DNA of 37,439 nucleotides from Methanobacteriota archaeon (lineage in GTDB: Archaea; Thermoplasmatota; Thermoplasmata; RBG-16-68-12; JAJISG01): the NCBI GenBank assembly GCA_030594205.1, contig JAUVFR010000012.1:1-37439 (forward strand), given 5' to 3'. The translations under genes and the position numbers were made by a program. The notes below the pieces were generated by a model. It was not told the origin of the DNA, made no database searches, and saw only the letters and a list, made by a program, of their open reading frames with translations. The first letter of the stretch is position 1; each line of letters begins with the position of its first letter. This document shows positions 5,809-14,063 of the stretch, in pieces.

Positions 5809-7128
5809 TCAGGGGATGAGGCGACCCCGGTCCCGAGGGAACAGGATGGCTTCGCGCACGTTCCCGAGGCCGGCGACCTTCCAGACGAACCGATCCAAGC
5901 CGAAGCCCCACCCTCCGTGCGGAGGCATCCCATAGCGGAAGGCCTTGAGGTAGAACTCAAAATCACCGGGATCCAGTCCTTGTCTCCGCATCCGCGTCTC
6001 GATGCGGTCCACGCGATGTTCCCGTTGGCCTCCGGAGGCCATCTCATCTCCCCGGTACTCCAAGTCGAAGGAGTGTGAGAACTCGGGGTCGTCGTCCTTG
6101 ACCATGATGTAGAAGGGCTTGATGGCGGACGGATACTCGACGACGAAGAACAGGTCGTGGCCTTCTCGGGCCATGGCCTCCCCGAGGGCCTTCTCGGCCC
6201 CTGTGTCCAGGTCCTCGCCATCCGGGACCTCGATCCCCTCTCCGGCCAGGACCTCCCGTGCCCTCTGGTACGTCACCCGGGGTACCGGCACATCGGGAAC
6301 GGCAAGATCTAGATTCAGTAAGGCAAGTTGTTCGGAGGCGTGGTCCTGAAGGAACGCCAACGTGTAAGCCACGGCCCCTTCCAATACCTGAAGAACCTCC
6401 TCCTGGGACCGGATGTACGCCATCTCCGCGTCGAACGAGAGGAACTCCGCAATGTGTCGGACGGTGTCGGACAGCTCGGCTCGGAAGGCGGGGGCCAGCT
6501 CGTAGATCCGGTCGAGGCCCGTGGCCATGAGGATCTGCTTGTACAGCTGCGGGCTCTGGGCGAGGTACGCGGGCTTCTCGAAGTAATCGACGCGGAAGAG
6601 GGTAGCCCCTCCCTCGGCTCCCGCGCTGATGACCTTGGGGGTGTGCGTCTCCACGAACCCCTTGGAGGTCATGTACTCGCGGAGGGCCGAGCCCACGTGG
6701 GACTTGAGGTGAAAGACGGCCCGAACCTCCTCCTTGCGGAGGTCCAGGAACCGGTTGTCCAGTCGGGTGTCCATCGCGGCACCCACCTTGTCCACGACCC
6801 CCAGCGGCAAGGGCTTGGCGGCCTCACTCAGAACCTCGTAGGCCTCCGGGATGATCTCGAACCCGTTTCGGACCTTCTCGTTGGCCTGGACCGTTCCGCG
6901 AAGGGCCACGACGCTCTCTCGGCTCACGCCTGTGAGGGCGCGGACCTCCGCCGACTGGTCCGACTTCACCGTCACCTGGAGGGTCCCTTCGCGCTGTCGT
7001 AGGATGAGAAATGCGATTCCGCCGAGGTCCCGCACGTCCTCGAGCCAGCCGGCCACCGCCACCTCCTTCCCGTGGTCCGCCTCCCCGATCTCGGACAGGG
7101 GTCGGAAAGGAGGCCAGTCCCCCAGCAT
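5809..7128 (-). CDS. aspS: Aspartyl-tRNA synthetase, archaeal type
   Basis: The 439-aa class II synthetase charges tRNA-Asp, and in non-discriminating forms also tRNA-Asn. It has an N-terminal OB anticodon-binding domain (VAVAGWLEDVRDLGG at about 25-39), motif 2 (FRAELSDTVRHIAEF), an aspartate-pocket region (SSGGQREHR-like: ASGGQREHR) and motif 3 (GFGLDRFVWKVAGL) with the FPRD ending. Length fits the archaeal family. At the OB positions that in Thermococcus set strict tRNA-Asp choice (Trp26 and Lys85) I read Glu and Arg, so specificity is open (alignment by eye). ATG at 7128 has a TATA-like box 27-36 nt upstream. Confidence 0.95.
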   Translation of the reverse strand: MLGDWPPFRPLSEIGEADHGKEVAVAGWLEDVRDLGGIAFLILRQREGTLQVTVKSDQSAEVRALTGVSRESVVALRGTVQANEKVRNGFEIIPEAYEVLSEAAKPLPLGVVDKVGAAMDTRLDNRFLDLRKEEVRAVFHLKSHVGSALREYMTSKGFVETHTPKVISAGAEGGATLFRVDYFEKPAYLAQSPQLYKQILMATGLDRIYELAPAFRAELSDTVRHIAEFLSFDAEMAYIRSQEEVLQVLEGAVAYTLAFLQDHASEQLALLNLDLAVPDVPVPRVTYQRAREVLAGEGIEVPDGEDLDTGAEKALGEAMAREGHDLFFVVEYPSAIKPFYIMVKDDDPEFSHSFDLEYRGDEMASGGQREHRVDRIETRMRRQGLDPGDFEFYLKAFRYGMPPHGGWGFGLDRFVWKVAGLGNVREAILFPRDRGRLIP

Positions 7129-7154
7129 AGAACCGGGGCTTCCAACCCGAAGGG

Positions 7155-7164
7155 CTATAAAAGC
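7155..7164 (-). promoter_or_regulatory. TATA-like box for aspS
   Basis: The minus strand reads GCTTTTATAG, 27-36 nt before the ATG. It lies just before the 3' end of the upstream MscS-like gene, giving aspS its own promoter. Confidence 0.6.
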
Positions 7165-7170
7165 GATGCG

Positions 7171-8208
7171 TCAGCGCGGCAAGGAGTGTAGGAAGCGGTC
7201 CGCTTGGGTGTCGGAATCCATCTCCATGTCGGAGGTCCCGTACGGCACGAACTCCACATGGGGGTAGGCCACGGCGACACGGGAGTCTGAAGCGAAGCTT
7301 TCCAGGATGCGCTTCACGATCTCGGTCCGATAGTACCGGCGACGATAGGAGGGGCAGAAGTAGACGATGTGTAGGTCCACGGAGGATTCCCCCAACGTCC
7401 AGGTCACGGTGGGCTCTTCCACCATGTACGTCGCGAGGTCGGCGAACTCGTACTTGCTCCGAACCACACCGCGGTTGTTGCGCATCAAGTCGCCGACGAC
7501 CGCCTCCGCCGCGTCGCGGAGGTACCGCTCGGCGACCTTGTGGTCGCTCTCGTAGGTGACGGCGACGCTGATCTCGTCCCAGATGAACTCCGTGTCCCGG
7601 GTGTAGTTGTACACGCTCTCCTCGAGGACGTTGCTGTTGGGAATGGCGACATAGCGGCCCGTGAAGGTGTCGCCCCCCATCCATCCGCCAAACTCCCGCA
7701 TGACGGTTTTCATGAGGGTAATCTGGGTGACGTACCCCTTGACCTGGCTCAGCTCGATGCGGTCCCCGAGCTTGTAGAGACGTCTCGTCACGAGGACGCC
7801 CCACCCCAGAAGGTTCAGGATGGGCTTTTGAAGGACGATAATAACCGCCGCGAACACGACCCCCACTCCCAGGGCGTCGATCGCGCCGATCCCGACGAAG
7901 ACAAACAGGATGCCCAGGAGGACCCCGGCCCAGATGAGGTAGCTGACCAGCTGAAAGATGGAGTAGATGTCCGCCTCGTGCGCCACGCGGTCGGCGAACG
8001 CCATCCGAAAGAGGGGCTTCAGGAGATCCAGCGCGAGCTTTGTCGCCAGGATGATGAGGCCCACGACAATGAACTGCTGGTAGGGGCCGAGCGGCAGGAC
8101 GGGAAGGGGGACGGGGAAGGCGAACAGGCCCATGGTCACGATGACGGATAGGACGGCGGCGAAGGCCGCGATGATGAGAACGGAACGAAGCTTGGACTGG
8201 CCCGCCAT
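7171..8208 (-). CDS. MscS-family mechanosensitive channel
   Basis: The 345-aa membrane protein has four hydrophobic helices (about residues 8-30, 45-65, 82-106 and 110-130) and then the MscS pore/beta signature (LQKPILNLLGWGVLV then YKLGDRIEL and IPNSNVLEE), followed by the cytoplasmic mixed domain. The family forms heptameric channels that open under membrane tension and release solutes on osmotic downshift. The pore helix is Gly/Leu-rich as expected. It is slightly longer than E. coli MscS by an N-terminal helix. TATA-like CGTATAAG lies 27-34 nt before the ATG. Confidence 0.88.
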   Translation of the reverse strand: MAGQSKLRSVLIIAAFAAVLSVIVTMGLFAFPVPLPVLPLGPYQQFIVVGLIILATKLALDLLKPLFRMAFADRVAHEADIYSIFQLVSYLIWAGVLLGILFVFVGIGAIDALGVGVVFAAVIIVLQKPILNLLGWGVLVTRRLYKLGDRIELSQVKGYVTQITLMKTVMREFGGWMGGDTFTGRYVAIPNSNVLEESVYNYTRDTEFIWDEISVAVTYESDHKVAERYLRDAAEAVVGDLMRNNRGVVRSKYEFADLATYMVEEPTVTWTLGESSVDLHIVYFCPSYRRRYYRTEIVKRILESFASDSRVAVAYPHVEFVPYGTSDMEMDSDTQADRFLHSLPR

Positions 8209-8234
8209 CGGCCAGAAAAGGGCGGAGCCGTTCT

Positions 8235-8242
8235 CTTATACG
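8235..8242 (-). promoter_or_regulatory. TATA-like box for the MscS-like gene
   Basis: The minus strand reads CGTATAAG, 27-34 nt upstream of ATG 8208. Confidence 0.5.
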
Positions 8243-8288
8243 TTCCCTCGAAGTTATCAGAGGGGAGAAAGGGGCGGGAGAGGCGGGG

Positions 8289-9488
8289 CTAGATGAAGTC
8301 CGCGAAGTCCTTGACGAGCTCCGGATGCTTCGCCTTCACGGCCTCGAGGATCGCCAGGACGGAAAGCCGTTCCACCCCTGCGTCCGCCAGGCTGTCCACG
8401 AGCTTGTCCAAGGTCTCGTCGTCAAGCCGCGCCAATCTCTCCTTCGCCATCCAATTCCGGTAGAGGGTGTTCTCCATCTTCGCCCTCCAGCCGGTCTCGT
8501 ACTTCATCAGCTGGTCCAAGGAGAAGTCTCCCGTCTGGGCAGCCTCCCCCAGCACCTCGCCTGCGATCTTCCCCGCCCTGCAGGCGTTGGCTATCCCACC
8601 TCCCGTGATCGGGTCAATCTGCCGGGCCGCGTCACCCACGAGCATGATTCCGGGCCCGACGGTCTTTTCCAGGGGCGGCGAGGCCGAAACCCCTCCCGCC
8701 ACCCAGTCGAGGGGCTTCCCGTCCTTGATCCGGGGGTCCCTCTCGATGAACCTGTCCAAGTAGGTCTTCGCATCCGCCTTCGCCTTGACCTTCTTCGCCA
8801 TGACGCCGATGCCGATGTTTGCCGTGTCCCCGGCCTTCGGGAAGACCCACACATACCCCCCCGGGGCCACCTCATTCCCGAGGTAGAACTCGCAATAGAG
8901 GGGATCCACCTCCACCCCGGTCAGCCGATACTGCAGGCAGCTCATGATGTCGCCGCCCTTGAGCATCGTGTTCAGGCCCGCCCACCGGCCTACCTGGGAT
9001 TCAAAACCGTCCGCCGCAACGACGCAACCCGCCTTCAGGTTGAACTTGTCAGCGAAGTGCTCCACGCGAACCCCCGTGACGCTCCCGTTCTCGCGCGTGA
9101 CATCCGTTACCGTCGCCTTGACCATGATCTCCGAGCCCGCTTTGGCGGCGTCCAGGGCCAGGGTCTTGTCGAAGATGTCCCGCTCGATCACCATGCCGAC
9201 CTCACTGCCGGCGTACTTCCGGCCGATCGTCAACCGGTACCCCCCGGGGGAGATGATGTGGGCGCCCTCCACTTCGTTGGTGAACCACCGCTTGTCGACG
9301 GTGATGCCCGCCTCGGCCAGGTGTACCTTCGAGAGACCCTCACCGCACCGGACGGGGGACCCGATATCCTGGCGCTTCTCCAGAAGGAGGGTGCGGGCCC
9401 CATTCAGCGCCGCGAAGCGGGCCGTGTTGCTGCCGCCCGGCCCCGCCCCGACCACGATGACGTCATACTCGTCTCGGAACCGCGGCAT
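8289..9488 (-). CDS. Geranylgeranyl reductase (archaeal lipid saturation)
   Basis: The 399-aa flavoprotein has an N-terminal FAD-binding GAGPGG (residues 14-19), a Cys-containing VRCGEGL after the second strand, the family-typical GGYVWVFPKAG, and the late FAD motif GDAARQIDPITGGG. Enzymes of this family saturate the double bonds of the geranylgeranyl chains of archaeal ether lipids. Archaeal members take electrons from reduced ferredoxin in some methanogens, which fits the ferredoxin gene that ends 4 nt upstream. The start ATG at 9488 is preceded by GGTGATC and removes a 17-residue extension that has no domain match. Last gene of the three-gene lipid operon. Confidence 0.93.
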   Translation of the reverse strand: MPRFRDEYDVIVVGAGPGGSNTARFAALNGARTLLLEKRQDIGSPVRCGEGLSKVHLAEAGITVDKRWFTNEVEGAHIISPGGYRLTIGRKYAGSEVGMVIERDIFDKTLALDAAKAGSEIMVKATVTDVTRENGSVTGVRVEHFADKFNLKAGCVVAADGFESQVGRWAGLNTMLKGGDIMSCLQYRLTGVEVDPLYCEFYLGNEVAPGGYVWVFPKAGDTANIGIGVMAKKVKAKADAKTYLDRFIERDPRIKDGKPLDWVAGGVSASPPLEKTVGPGIMLVGDAARQIDPITGGGIANACRAGKIAGEVLGEAAQTGDFSLDQLMKYETGWRAKMENTLYRNWMAKERLARLDDETLDKLVDSLADAGVERLSVLAILEAVKAKHPELVKDFADFI

Positions 9489-9492
9489 CTGA

Positions 9493-9729
9493 TCACCGGA
9501 GCTCGGAGCGCTTGTGGCCCCGGGGAAAGTCGATGGCACCCACCGGGCAGGTCTTCACGCAGAGCCCACACTGGGTGCAGCTGTCGTCGAAGGTGATGAG
9601 AACCTCGTTGAGGAAGATGGAGTTGGGAGGACACGCGCCGACACAGGCCCCGCAGTGCAGGCAGGTAGCCGTGTCAATGGCCATTATGCCGTTGTCGATG
9701 ATGGCCTCCGGGCTAACTGTTCCCTGCAT
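9493..9729 (-). CDS. 2[4Fe-4S] ferredoxin
   Basis: The 78-aa protein has two CxxCxxCxxxCP motifs (CLHCGACVGACP and CTQCGLCVKTCP), the hallmark of a dicluster bacterial-type ferredoxin. Its ATG overlaps the 3' end of the tetraether-synthase-like gene by 17 nt and its stop is 4 nt before the reductase start, so it is translationally embedded between them. The likely job is to pass low-potential electrons to both neighbours: to the reductase's FAD and to the radical SAM clusters (inference from position). Confidence 0.93.
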   Translation of the reverse strand: MQGTVSPEAIIDNGIMAIDTATCLHCGACVGACPPNSIFLNEVLITFDDSCTQCGLCVKTCPVGAIDFPRGHKRSELR

Positions 9730-11404
9730 GGCGCTCTCTCCACTCCTGCAGGGGCACCGCGAATCTCTTCTCGATCTCGTTGCGGAAGGTTGGCCCGGTG
9801 TTGTAAGCGCAGAACGGGATGATCCGGCCGTCGGGGCTCGCGTAGTGGATGACGCACCGCTTCACCCGTTCGATGTCGTAGTTGTAGTTGTCCTGGAAGT
9901 GCATGCCCCCGACGTACATGACGCGCCACGAGAACCCCGATACGCCCTTCTTCTGCCCGGACTTGAACACCGCGCCAAGGGTCTTCAAGAAGGTGCGCAG
10001 ACCCATGCCCGAGGGAGCCTGGTCCTCGTCGAAGTGCTTTCGAAGGAGCCTGAGGGCCCTGATCTTGGAGACGAACTTGATCTTGGAGTCCTTGGCCCGC
10101 TGGGCCAGTTCCCACATGTCCTCCATCAACCCCTCGACGTCCACGAAGCGGGTCAGCGGGATGGGGTCCTTGTCCTTCTCCAGGAAGAAGTAGGATGCCA
10201 GGCCGCAGCCCGGGTGGGAGGTGAAGGAGGTCTTCGGGCTGTCCGTGAGGATGCTGACGAGCTCGGAGATGGGGGCGACGAAGGAGACGGGATACCAGTC
10301 ATCCGGCTCCGCGTACCCGGTCTGGTCCGCGAAGTCGTGGGCGAGGTCGCTCAACGTGTACCGGAGCTTCTCTCGCTCCTCGTCGGGGATCCGCCCCGAG
10401 AGGCTCACGGGCTGGTAGTTGACCCCCTTGACGACGTCGCTGTTCTCGATGGCGAACTCCATGATGGGGCCGACCTGATCCTCGTTGAAGGAGCCCACCA
10501 TGGTGGGCACGAGGGCGATGGTCGGGCGCGGCTCGCTCATCTCCCGCACGCGTTGGATGGCGTTCCTCTTGATCTGCAGGAGCGGCTTGCCGCGGGCCAT
10601 GATGTAGTTCTCTTCCTTGAGCCCGTCAAACTGGAGGTAGATGGTGTTGAGGCCCGCCTGAGTGGCGTCTTCGATGAACCCAGGCTCCGTGGCGATCCGA
10701 ATGCCGTTGGTGGCCACCTGGATCTGAGAAAAGCCCATGTCGTGGGCCGCCTGGACATACCGCACGAAGTCGGATGAGATCGTGGGCTCCCCGCCGGCGA
10801 ACTGGATAGCGTTGACCGGAATGGGGCGCTGGGCCCGAAGAACCGCGAATTCATAGATGATCTGCTCGAAGCTGGGCTCGAAGACGTACCCGGCGGCGTT
10901 GGCGTTGGCGAAGCAGATGGGACACTTCAGATTGCACCGGTTCGTCAGGTCGATGTTGCAGAGAGCCGTGTTGCTGTAGTGGAGGTTGCACAGCCCACAC
11001 TCGTACGGACAGATGGTGGCGTCGGTGATGGCGGGGTTCTGGATGCCGACGCCATCGAAGGCCCAGGATTCGGCCTTCAGGTACATGTCGACGTCGGACC
11101 AGCACACTTCCTTAAACTCCCCGTGATCCTGGCACTCCTTCTTCATGACCAGGGCGCCGGCTTCCTCGTACAGGACGGCTGGGATGATCTTCACGCACTC
11201 CGGACAGAGAGAACCCGTGCGGCGGGGGAGGCCCCTCCGAAGCTTGGAGGGCATCGTGACCGTCGCGTTGACATCGCGAGACTCCTGGTACCGCTGGACC
11301 ACGGTCTTTCCCGCACCCTGCGGATCGGAGTCGTACATCCAGTTCTCTTTCTTCCTGGCCTTGCGGTCCTTCCGATCGAGACTAATTTCACGAATGTCGT
11401 ACAT
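9713..11404 (-). CDS. tes: Tetraether synthase-like radical SAM protein
   Basis: The 563-aa product matches the plan of the archaeal tetraether lipid synthase family (MJ0619 type): a rubredoxin-like Cys set (CPEC at 67-70, Cys91, Cys101), an extra cluster region (Cys132, 136, 139, 149) and the radical SAM CNLKCPIC (Cys157, 161, 164), then a barrel with QFAGGEPT. Tes joins the tails of two archaeol lipids to build macrocyclic and tetraether membranes. Start ATG 11404 has GGAGG 8 nt upstream; the frame extends further but a TATA-like box lies in that extension. It is first in an operon with ferredoxin and geranylgeranyl reductase. A related radical SAM methylase-like role cannot be excluded. 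Confidence 0.82.
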   Translation of the reverse strand: MYDIREISLDRKDRKARKKENWMYDSDPQGAGKTVVQRYQESRDVNATVTMPSKLRRGLPRRTGSLCPECVKIIPAVLYEEAGALVMKKECQDHGEFKEVCWSDVDMYLKAESWAFDGVGIQNPAITDATICPYECGLCNLHYSNTALCNIDLTNRCNLKCPICFANANAAGYVFEPSFEQIIYEFAVLRAQRPIPVNAIQFAGGEPTISSDFVRYVQAAHDMGFSQIQVATNGIRIATEPGFIEDATQAGLNTIYLQFDGLKEENYIMARGKPLLQIKRNAIQRVREMSEPRPTIALVPTMVGSFNEDQVGPIMEFAIENSDVVKGVNYQPVSLSGRIPDEEREKLRYTLSDLAHDFADQTGYAEPDDWYPVSFVAPISELVSILTDSPKTSFTSHPGCGLASYFFLEKDKDPIPLTRFVDVEGLMEDMWELAQRAKDSKIKFVSKIRALRLLRKHFDEDQAPSGMGLRTFLKTLGAVFKSGQKKGVSGFSWRVMYVGGMHFQDNYNYDIERVKRCVIHYASPDGRIIPFCAYNTGPTFRNEIEKRFAVPLQEWRERHAGNS

Positions 11405-11450
11405 GGCACCGCCTCCGACCTTTGGCCCTTGAGGCCCCGTAGATAGGGGG

Positions 11451-11460
11451 GTTATATGAA
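11451..11460 (-). promoter_or_regulatory. TATA-like box for the lipid operon
   Basis: The minus strand reads TTCATATAAC about 47-56 nt before the ATG, leaving a ~20-25 nt leader with the GGAGG. It supports ATG 11404 over the longer frame. Confidence 0.5.
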
Positions 11461-11492
11461 TATTATGTAGCAAATGGGACTACATTAGAATC

Positions 11493-11966
11493 TCACGCCC
11501 GATGCCTCTGTGCCAGCAGGATGCTGAACGCCCGGCAGGCGGCCCCCCAGGGCTTGAATCGGAATTCATAGCGGTCGCCCTTCGATTGCACGACCATGCG
11601 CAGGTGTTTCCGACTCCGATTGTTCACCTTCGCGATGTCCCGGAGGGGGAACTCGAAGTACTCGAAGATGTGGTCCTTGATCCGAGGGCCCAGGTACTGC
11701 GTTCGGTCGATGGCCCGGAGGGCCCCCGCGTAGGCCTCTTCTTCTGGAACGCTCGCCTCCGGATCGCGCAGCCCCACGACCCGATGGTTCGTGTAGTAGA
11801 TCATCCACAGCCCCGAAGGGAGGAAGGGTTTTCGGCCGAAGCCGGTCTTCTTGAAGGCCTCGAGGGTGAGACCGCGGCGAGCATACACGCGTTCCCGCTC
11901 CGCGAGGATGAGCGCCGCCTCCTCGTCGTACAGGACGTCCAAGCCCTCCTTGGAGCCGATTCTCAA
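11493..11966 (-). CDS. PH/GRAM-like domain protein (putative)
   Basis: The 157-aa soluble product has an N-terminal helix with ALILAERERVYARRG, then a beta-rich part with GLWMIYYTNHRVVGLRD, DIAKVNN, KHLRMVVQSKGDRYEFRF and a final helix (RAFSILLAQRH). The order 'tolerates TN-R, strand, strand, terminal helix' is that of small bacterial PH or GRAM-like folds; this is fold recognition by eye. The start is uncertain: TTG at 11966 with a weak GGAG upstream. It is the next gene upstream of the lipid operon on the same strand but separated by the operon's promoter. Function unknown. Confidence 0.6.
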   Translation of the reverse strand: MRIGSKEGLDVLYDEEAALILAERERVYARRGLTLEAFKKTGFGRKPFLPSGLWMIYYTNHRVVGLRDPEASVPEEEAYAGALRAIDRTQYLGPRIKDHIFEYFEFPLRDIAKVNNRSRKHLRMVVQSKGDRYEFRFKPWGAACRAFSILLAQRHRA

Positions 11967-12037
11967 GGCCCCCTCTCCGAAACTTGGAGGGCATAAAGAC
12001 CTTCGCTCGGAGGCTGAGGGGGAGATGGCAGCCGGCT

Positions 12038-12769
12038 CTAGCTCAGCTTCTGTTGTCCCGGCGCCTGCGCGGACGGACGGACCTTCTGTACGAGCCGACT
12101 GAGGAATCGCCCCGCGTCGGAGTACATGCGGACGCCATGGAACGTAAAGAGGGCCCGGCGATAGTCCCCATCCTGGGCCTTGTCGTGAATTTGCTGCAGC
12201 TCCTCATCGGAGAACTGGTAGACCGTGTGATATCCCTTGCCGAAGAGGCGGGTGTACAGGGTAGACGAGGCGATCTGCGGATCTCCCTTGGAGATGTCCA
12301 CCGAATGCATGATTCCACGTTCCTCCATCAGTCCGCGTAGATCCGCCGGCAACGGTTCCTCCCCGTAGGCGCGGGCCTCGAGGGCCAGCGGGACGGAGTT
12401 CTCGGGGATCGCGTCGAGGAGCCGCCCCAGGTTGTCCACGTCCCCCGACCCAAACCGGAACGTGGGCGGCGTGAGAAGGTGCAGGGCCTGCGCCCGCAAG
12501 ACCTGCGCGATCCGCACCATCGCCTCCATCTGGTCAACCACGCGGTCGGTGGGATCGAAGGCGTGGGCGTGGGTGATGCCGCGGTGGCACCGGACCGTGA
12601 AGGCAAAGTGGTCGGGGACGCGGCGTCGCCACGACCGTGCCTGGTCTAAGGGGGGGATCTGGTAGAAGGTGCTGTTGACTTCGACGTAATCGAAGGCGCG
12701 AGCGTAGGCCTCGAGCGAGTCCATGCCAGGAATCTGGAAGTACGCCCAGCCCCCCGTCCCCACCCGCAT
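12038..12769 (-). CDS. DUF72 protein
   Basis: The 243-aa product begins MRVGTGGWAYF and has the DUF72 TIM-barrel hallmarks: YVEVNSTFYQIPP, FAFTVRCHRGITH and a conserved late region with TFHGVRMYSDA. The family is common in archaea and bacteria and has no settled biochemical role. ATG 12769 is chosen because the family starts at this strand; GTG 12778 is the alternative. It is divergent from a second, longer DUF72 gene. The TLYTRLFGKG region replaces the usual YxRFHG motif. Confidence 0.82.
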   Translation of the reverse strand: MRVGTGGWAYFQIPGMDSLEAYARAFDYVEVNSTFYQIPPLDQARSWRRRVPDHFAFTVRCHRGITHAHAFDPTDRVVDQMEAMVRIAQVLRAQALHLLTPPTFRFGSGDVDNLGRLLDAIPENSVPLALEARAYGEEPLPADLRGLMEERGIMHSVDISKGDPQIASSTLYTRLFGKGYHTVYQFSDEELQQIHDKAQDGDYRRALFTFHGVRMYSDAGRFLSRLVQKVRPSAQAPGQQKLS

Positions 12770-12812
12770 TTCGTCCACTACGGCTCAGCCTGGGTGACCA
12801 TCCCACCGGGGG

Positions 12813-12821
12813 AACTTAAAG
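12813..12821. promoter_or_regulatory. Shared TATA-like element between the DUF72 genes
   Basis: AACTTAAAG reads as CTTTAAGTT on the other strand, so it could serve either gene. It lies about 44 nt before the minus-strand ATG and 43-51 nt before the plus-strand ATG. Confidence 0.35.
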
Positions 12822-12863
12822 AAGGGGGAGGGGGGCGGGTGAATGGTCAAGTAGCGCGCGACC

Positions 12864-14063
12864 ATGGTCTCGACGATGGGCGACATCCGCCTGGGAACCT
12901 CCGGGTGGGACTACGACGAGTGGATTGGTCCGTTCTATCAGCGACGAAATGCGAGCAAGCTCCAGGCCTATGCCGCCGTGTTTGACACGGCGGAGATCAA
13001 CTCGACGTTCTACCGGGTACCCAGTCCCGGGATGGTGATGGGGTGGACGACGCGGAGCCCCGAGGGGATGTCCTTCGCCGCGAAGGTGCCGCAGACGGTC
13101 ACCCATGACCGCCTCCTGAAGGTCGAGGAAGGGGCTGGCCGAGAGCTGGGGGCCTACTGCGATCTTATGACGCCCCTCTTGGACGCCGGCAAGCTGGGTG
13201 TCCTCCTTCTCCAGCTCCCGCCCCGGCTCCGCTTCTTCGAGGATCGTACCCGCGCATTCTTCGAGGCCCTTCCCCAAGATTTCCCGTTCGCCATCGAGTT
13301 CCGGAATGAGAGCTGGTTGGTCCCGGAGGCCTTCGACTTGCTGCGGGAGTTCGGTGTGGCGTACACGGTCGTGGACGAACCGTTGCTCCCCCCTGATGTC
13401 CACGTCACCTCTTCCATCGCCTACTTCCGGTGGCACGGCCACGGGACGGGCCCTTGGTACGACTACCATTACGGGCAGGAAGAACTGGAACCCTGGGTAC
13501 CCCGGCTGGAGGAGACATCGCAGACCGTGGACGCCGTCTACGGCTACTTCAACAACCACTTCCACGGCTACGCCCCGGAGAACGCCTTGGATGTGTTGGA
13601 GATGCTCGGCGTCCTCACGCCCGATCAGGGCCGGACCCTACAGCGGATGCGGGACTACCGCAAGGGCGTCTTGCGGGCCCGACACGGACGCGTGAAGACG
13701 ACCAAGCTGGATGACTTCGGCGGGGAGCCCGAGGCGCCCACCCCGACAGACCTTCTCGCCGACCTCACGACGAAACCCCGTCTCGAGAGGGCACGGGGCC
13801 TCGTGCAGGCCGTGAACTTGGACCGGGACGGAGGACGGATCGAGGCCGCGGTGAACAACTACACCGTGTCCTTGGATCTGAAGGAACGGGTCCTGCAGCA
13901 CGATTGCGCGGATTGGCTCAAGAATATCCCGGCCGGACCCCTCTGCAAACACGTTTCTGCGGTCCTGTTGGCCCTCCCTCGGACGGAGGCCATCGCCCTC
14001 CTCGCGGACCTCAAGCTTTTCTGGGACAAGTGGCGCCTGGAGGAGTCCTACACGATGAGGTAA
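12864..14063 (+). CDS. DUF72 protein fused to a SWIM-like zinc finger
   Basis: The 399-aa product has a DUF72 barrel at residues 5-240 (IRLGTSGWDYDEW, EINSTFYRVPS, VEFRNESW-like AIEFRNESW and YFRWHGHG), then about 80 residues of linker, then a SWIM-type finger near 335-370: HDC at 346-348 and CKH at 361-363. Classical SWIM has CxC...CxH; here the first Cys is replaced by His. SWIM fingers bind DNA or protein partners. ATG 12864 is used; ATG 12876 is equally possible. The 3' end overlaps the convergent SDR gene by 16 nt. Confidence 0.82.
   Translation: MVSTMGDIRLGTSGWDYDEWIGPFYQRRNASKLQAYAAVFDTAEINSTFYRVPSPGMVMGWTTRSPEGMSFAAKVPQTVTHDRLLKVEEGAGRELGAYCDLMTPLLDAGKLGVLLLQLPPRLRFFEDRTRAFFEALPQDFPFAIEFRNESWLVPEAFDLLREFGVAYTVVDEPLLPPDVHVTSSIAYFRWHGHGTGPWYDYHYGQEELEPWVPRLEETSQTVDAVYGYFNNHFHGYAPENALDVLEMLGVLTPDQGRTLQRMRDYRKGVLRARHGRVKTTKLDDFGGEPEAPTPTDLLADLTTKPRLERARGLVQAVNLDRDGGRIEAAVNNYTVSLDLKERVLQHDCADWLKNIPAGPLCKHVSAVLLALPRTEAIALLADLKLFWDKWRLEESYTMR

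Noticed and set aside
8325-9596. 423-codon plus-strand frame over the reductase gene
   Set aside because: High GC removes stops; the sense strand has a full geranylgeranyl reductase with motifs.
9512-10777. 421-codon plus-strand frame over the radical SAM gene
   Set aside because: Shadow of the tetraether-synthase-like gene and ferredoxin; composition has Val/Asp/Gly runs and no motif.
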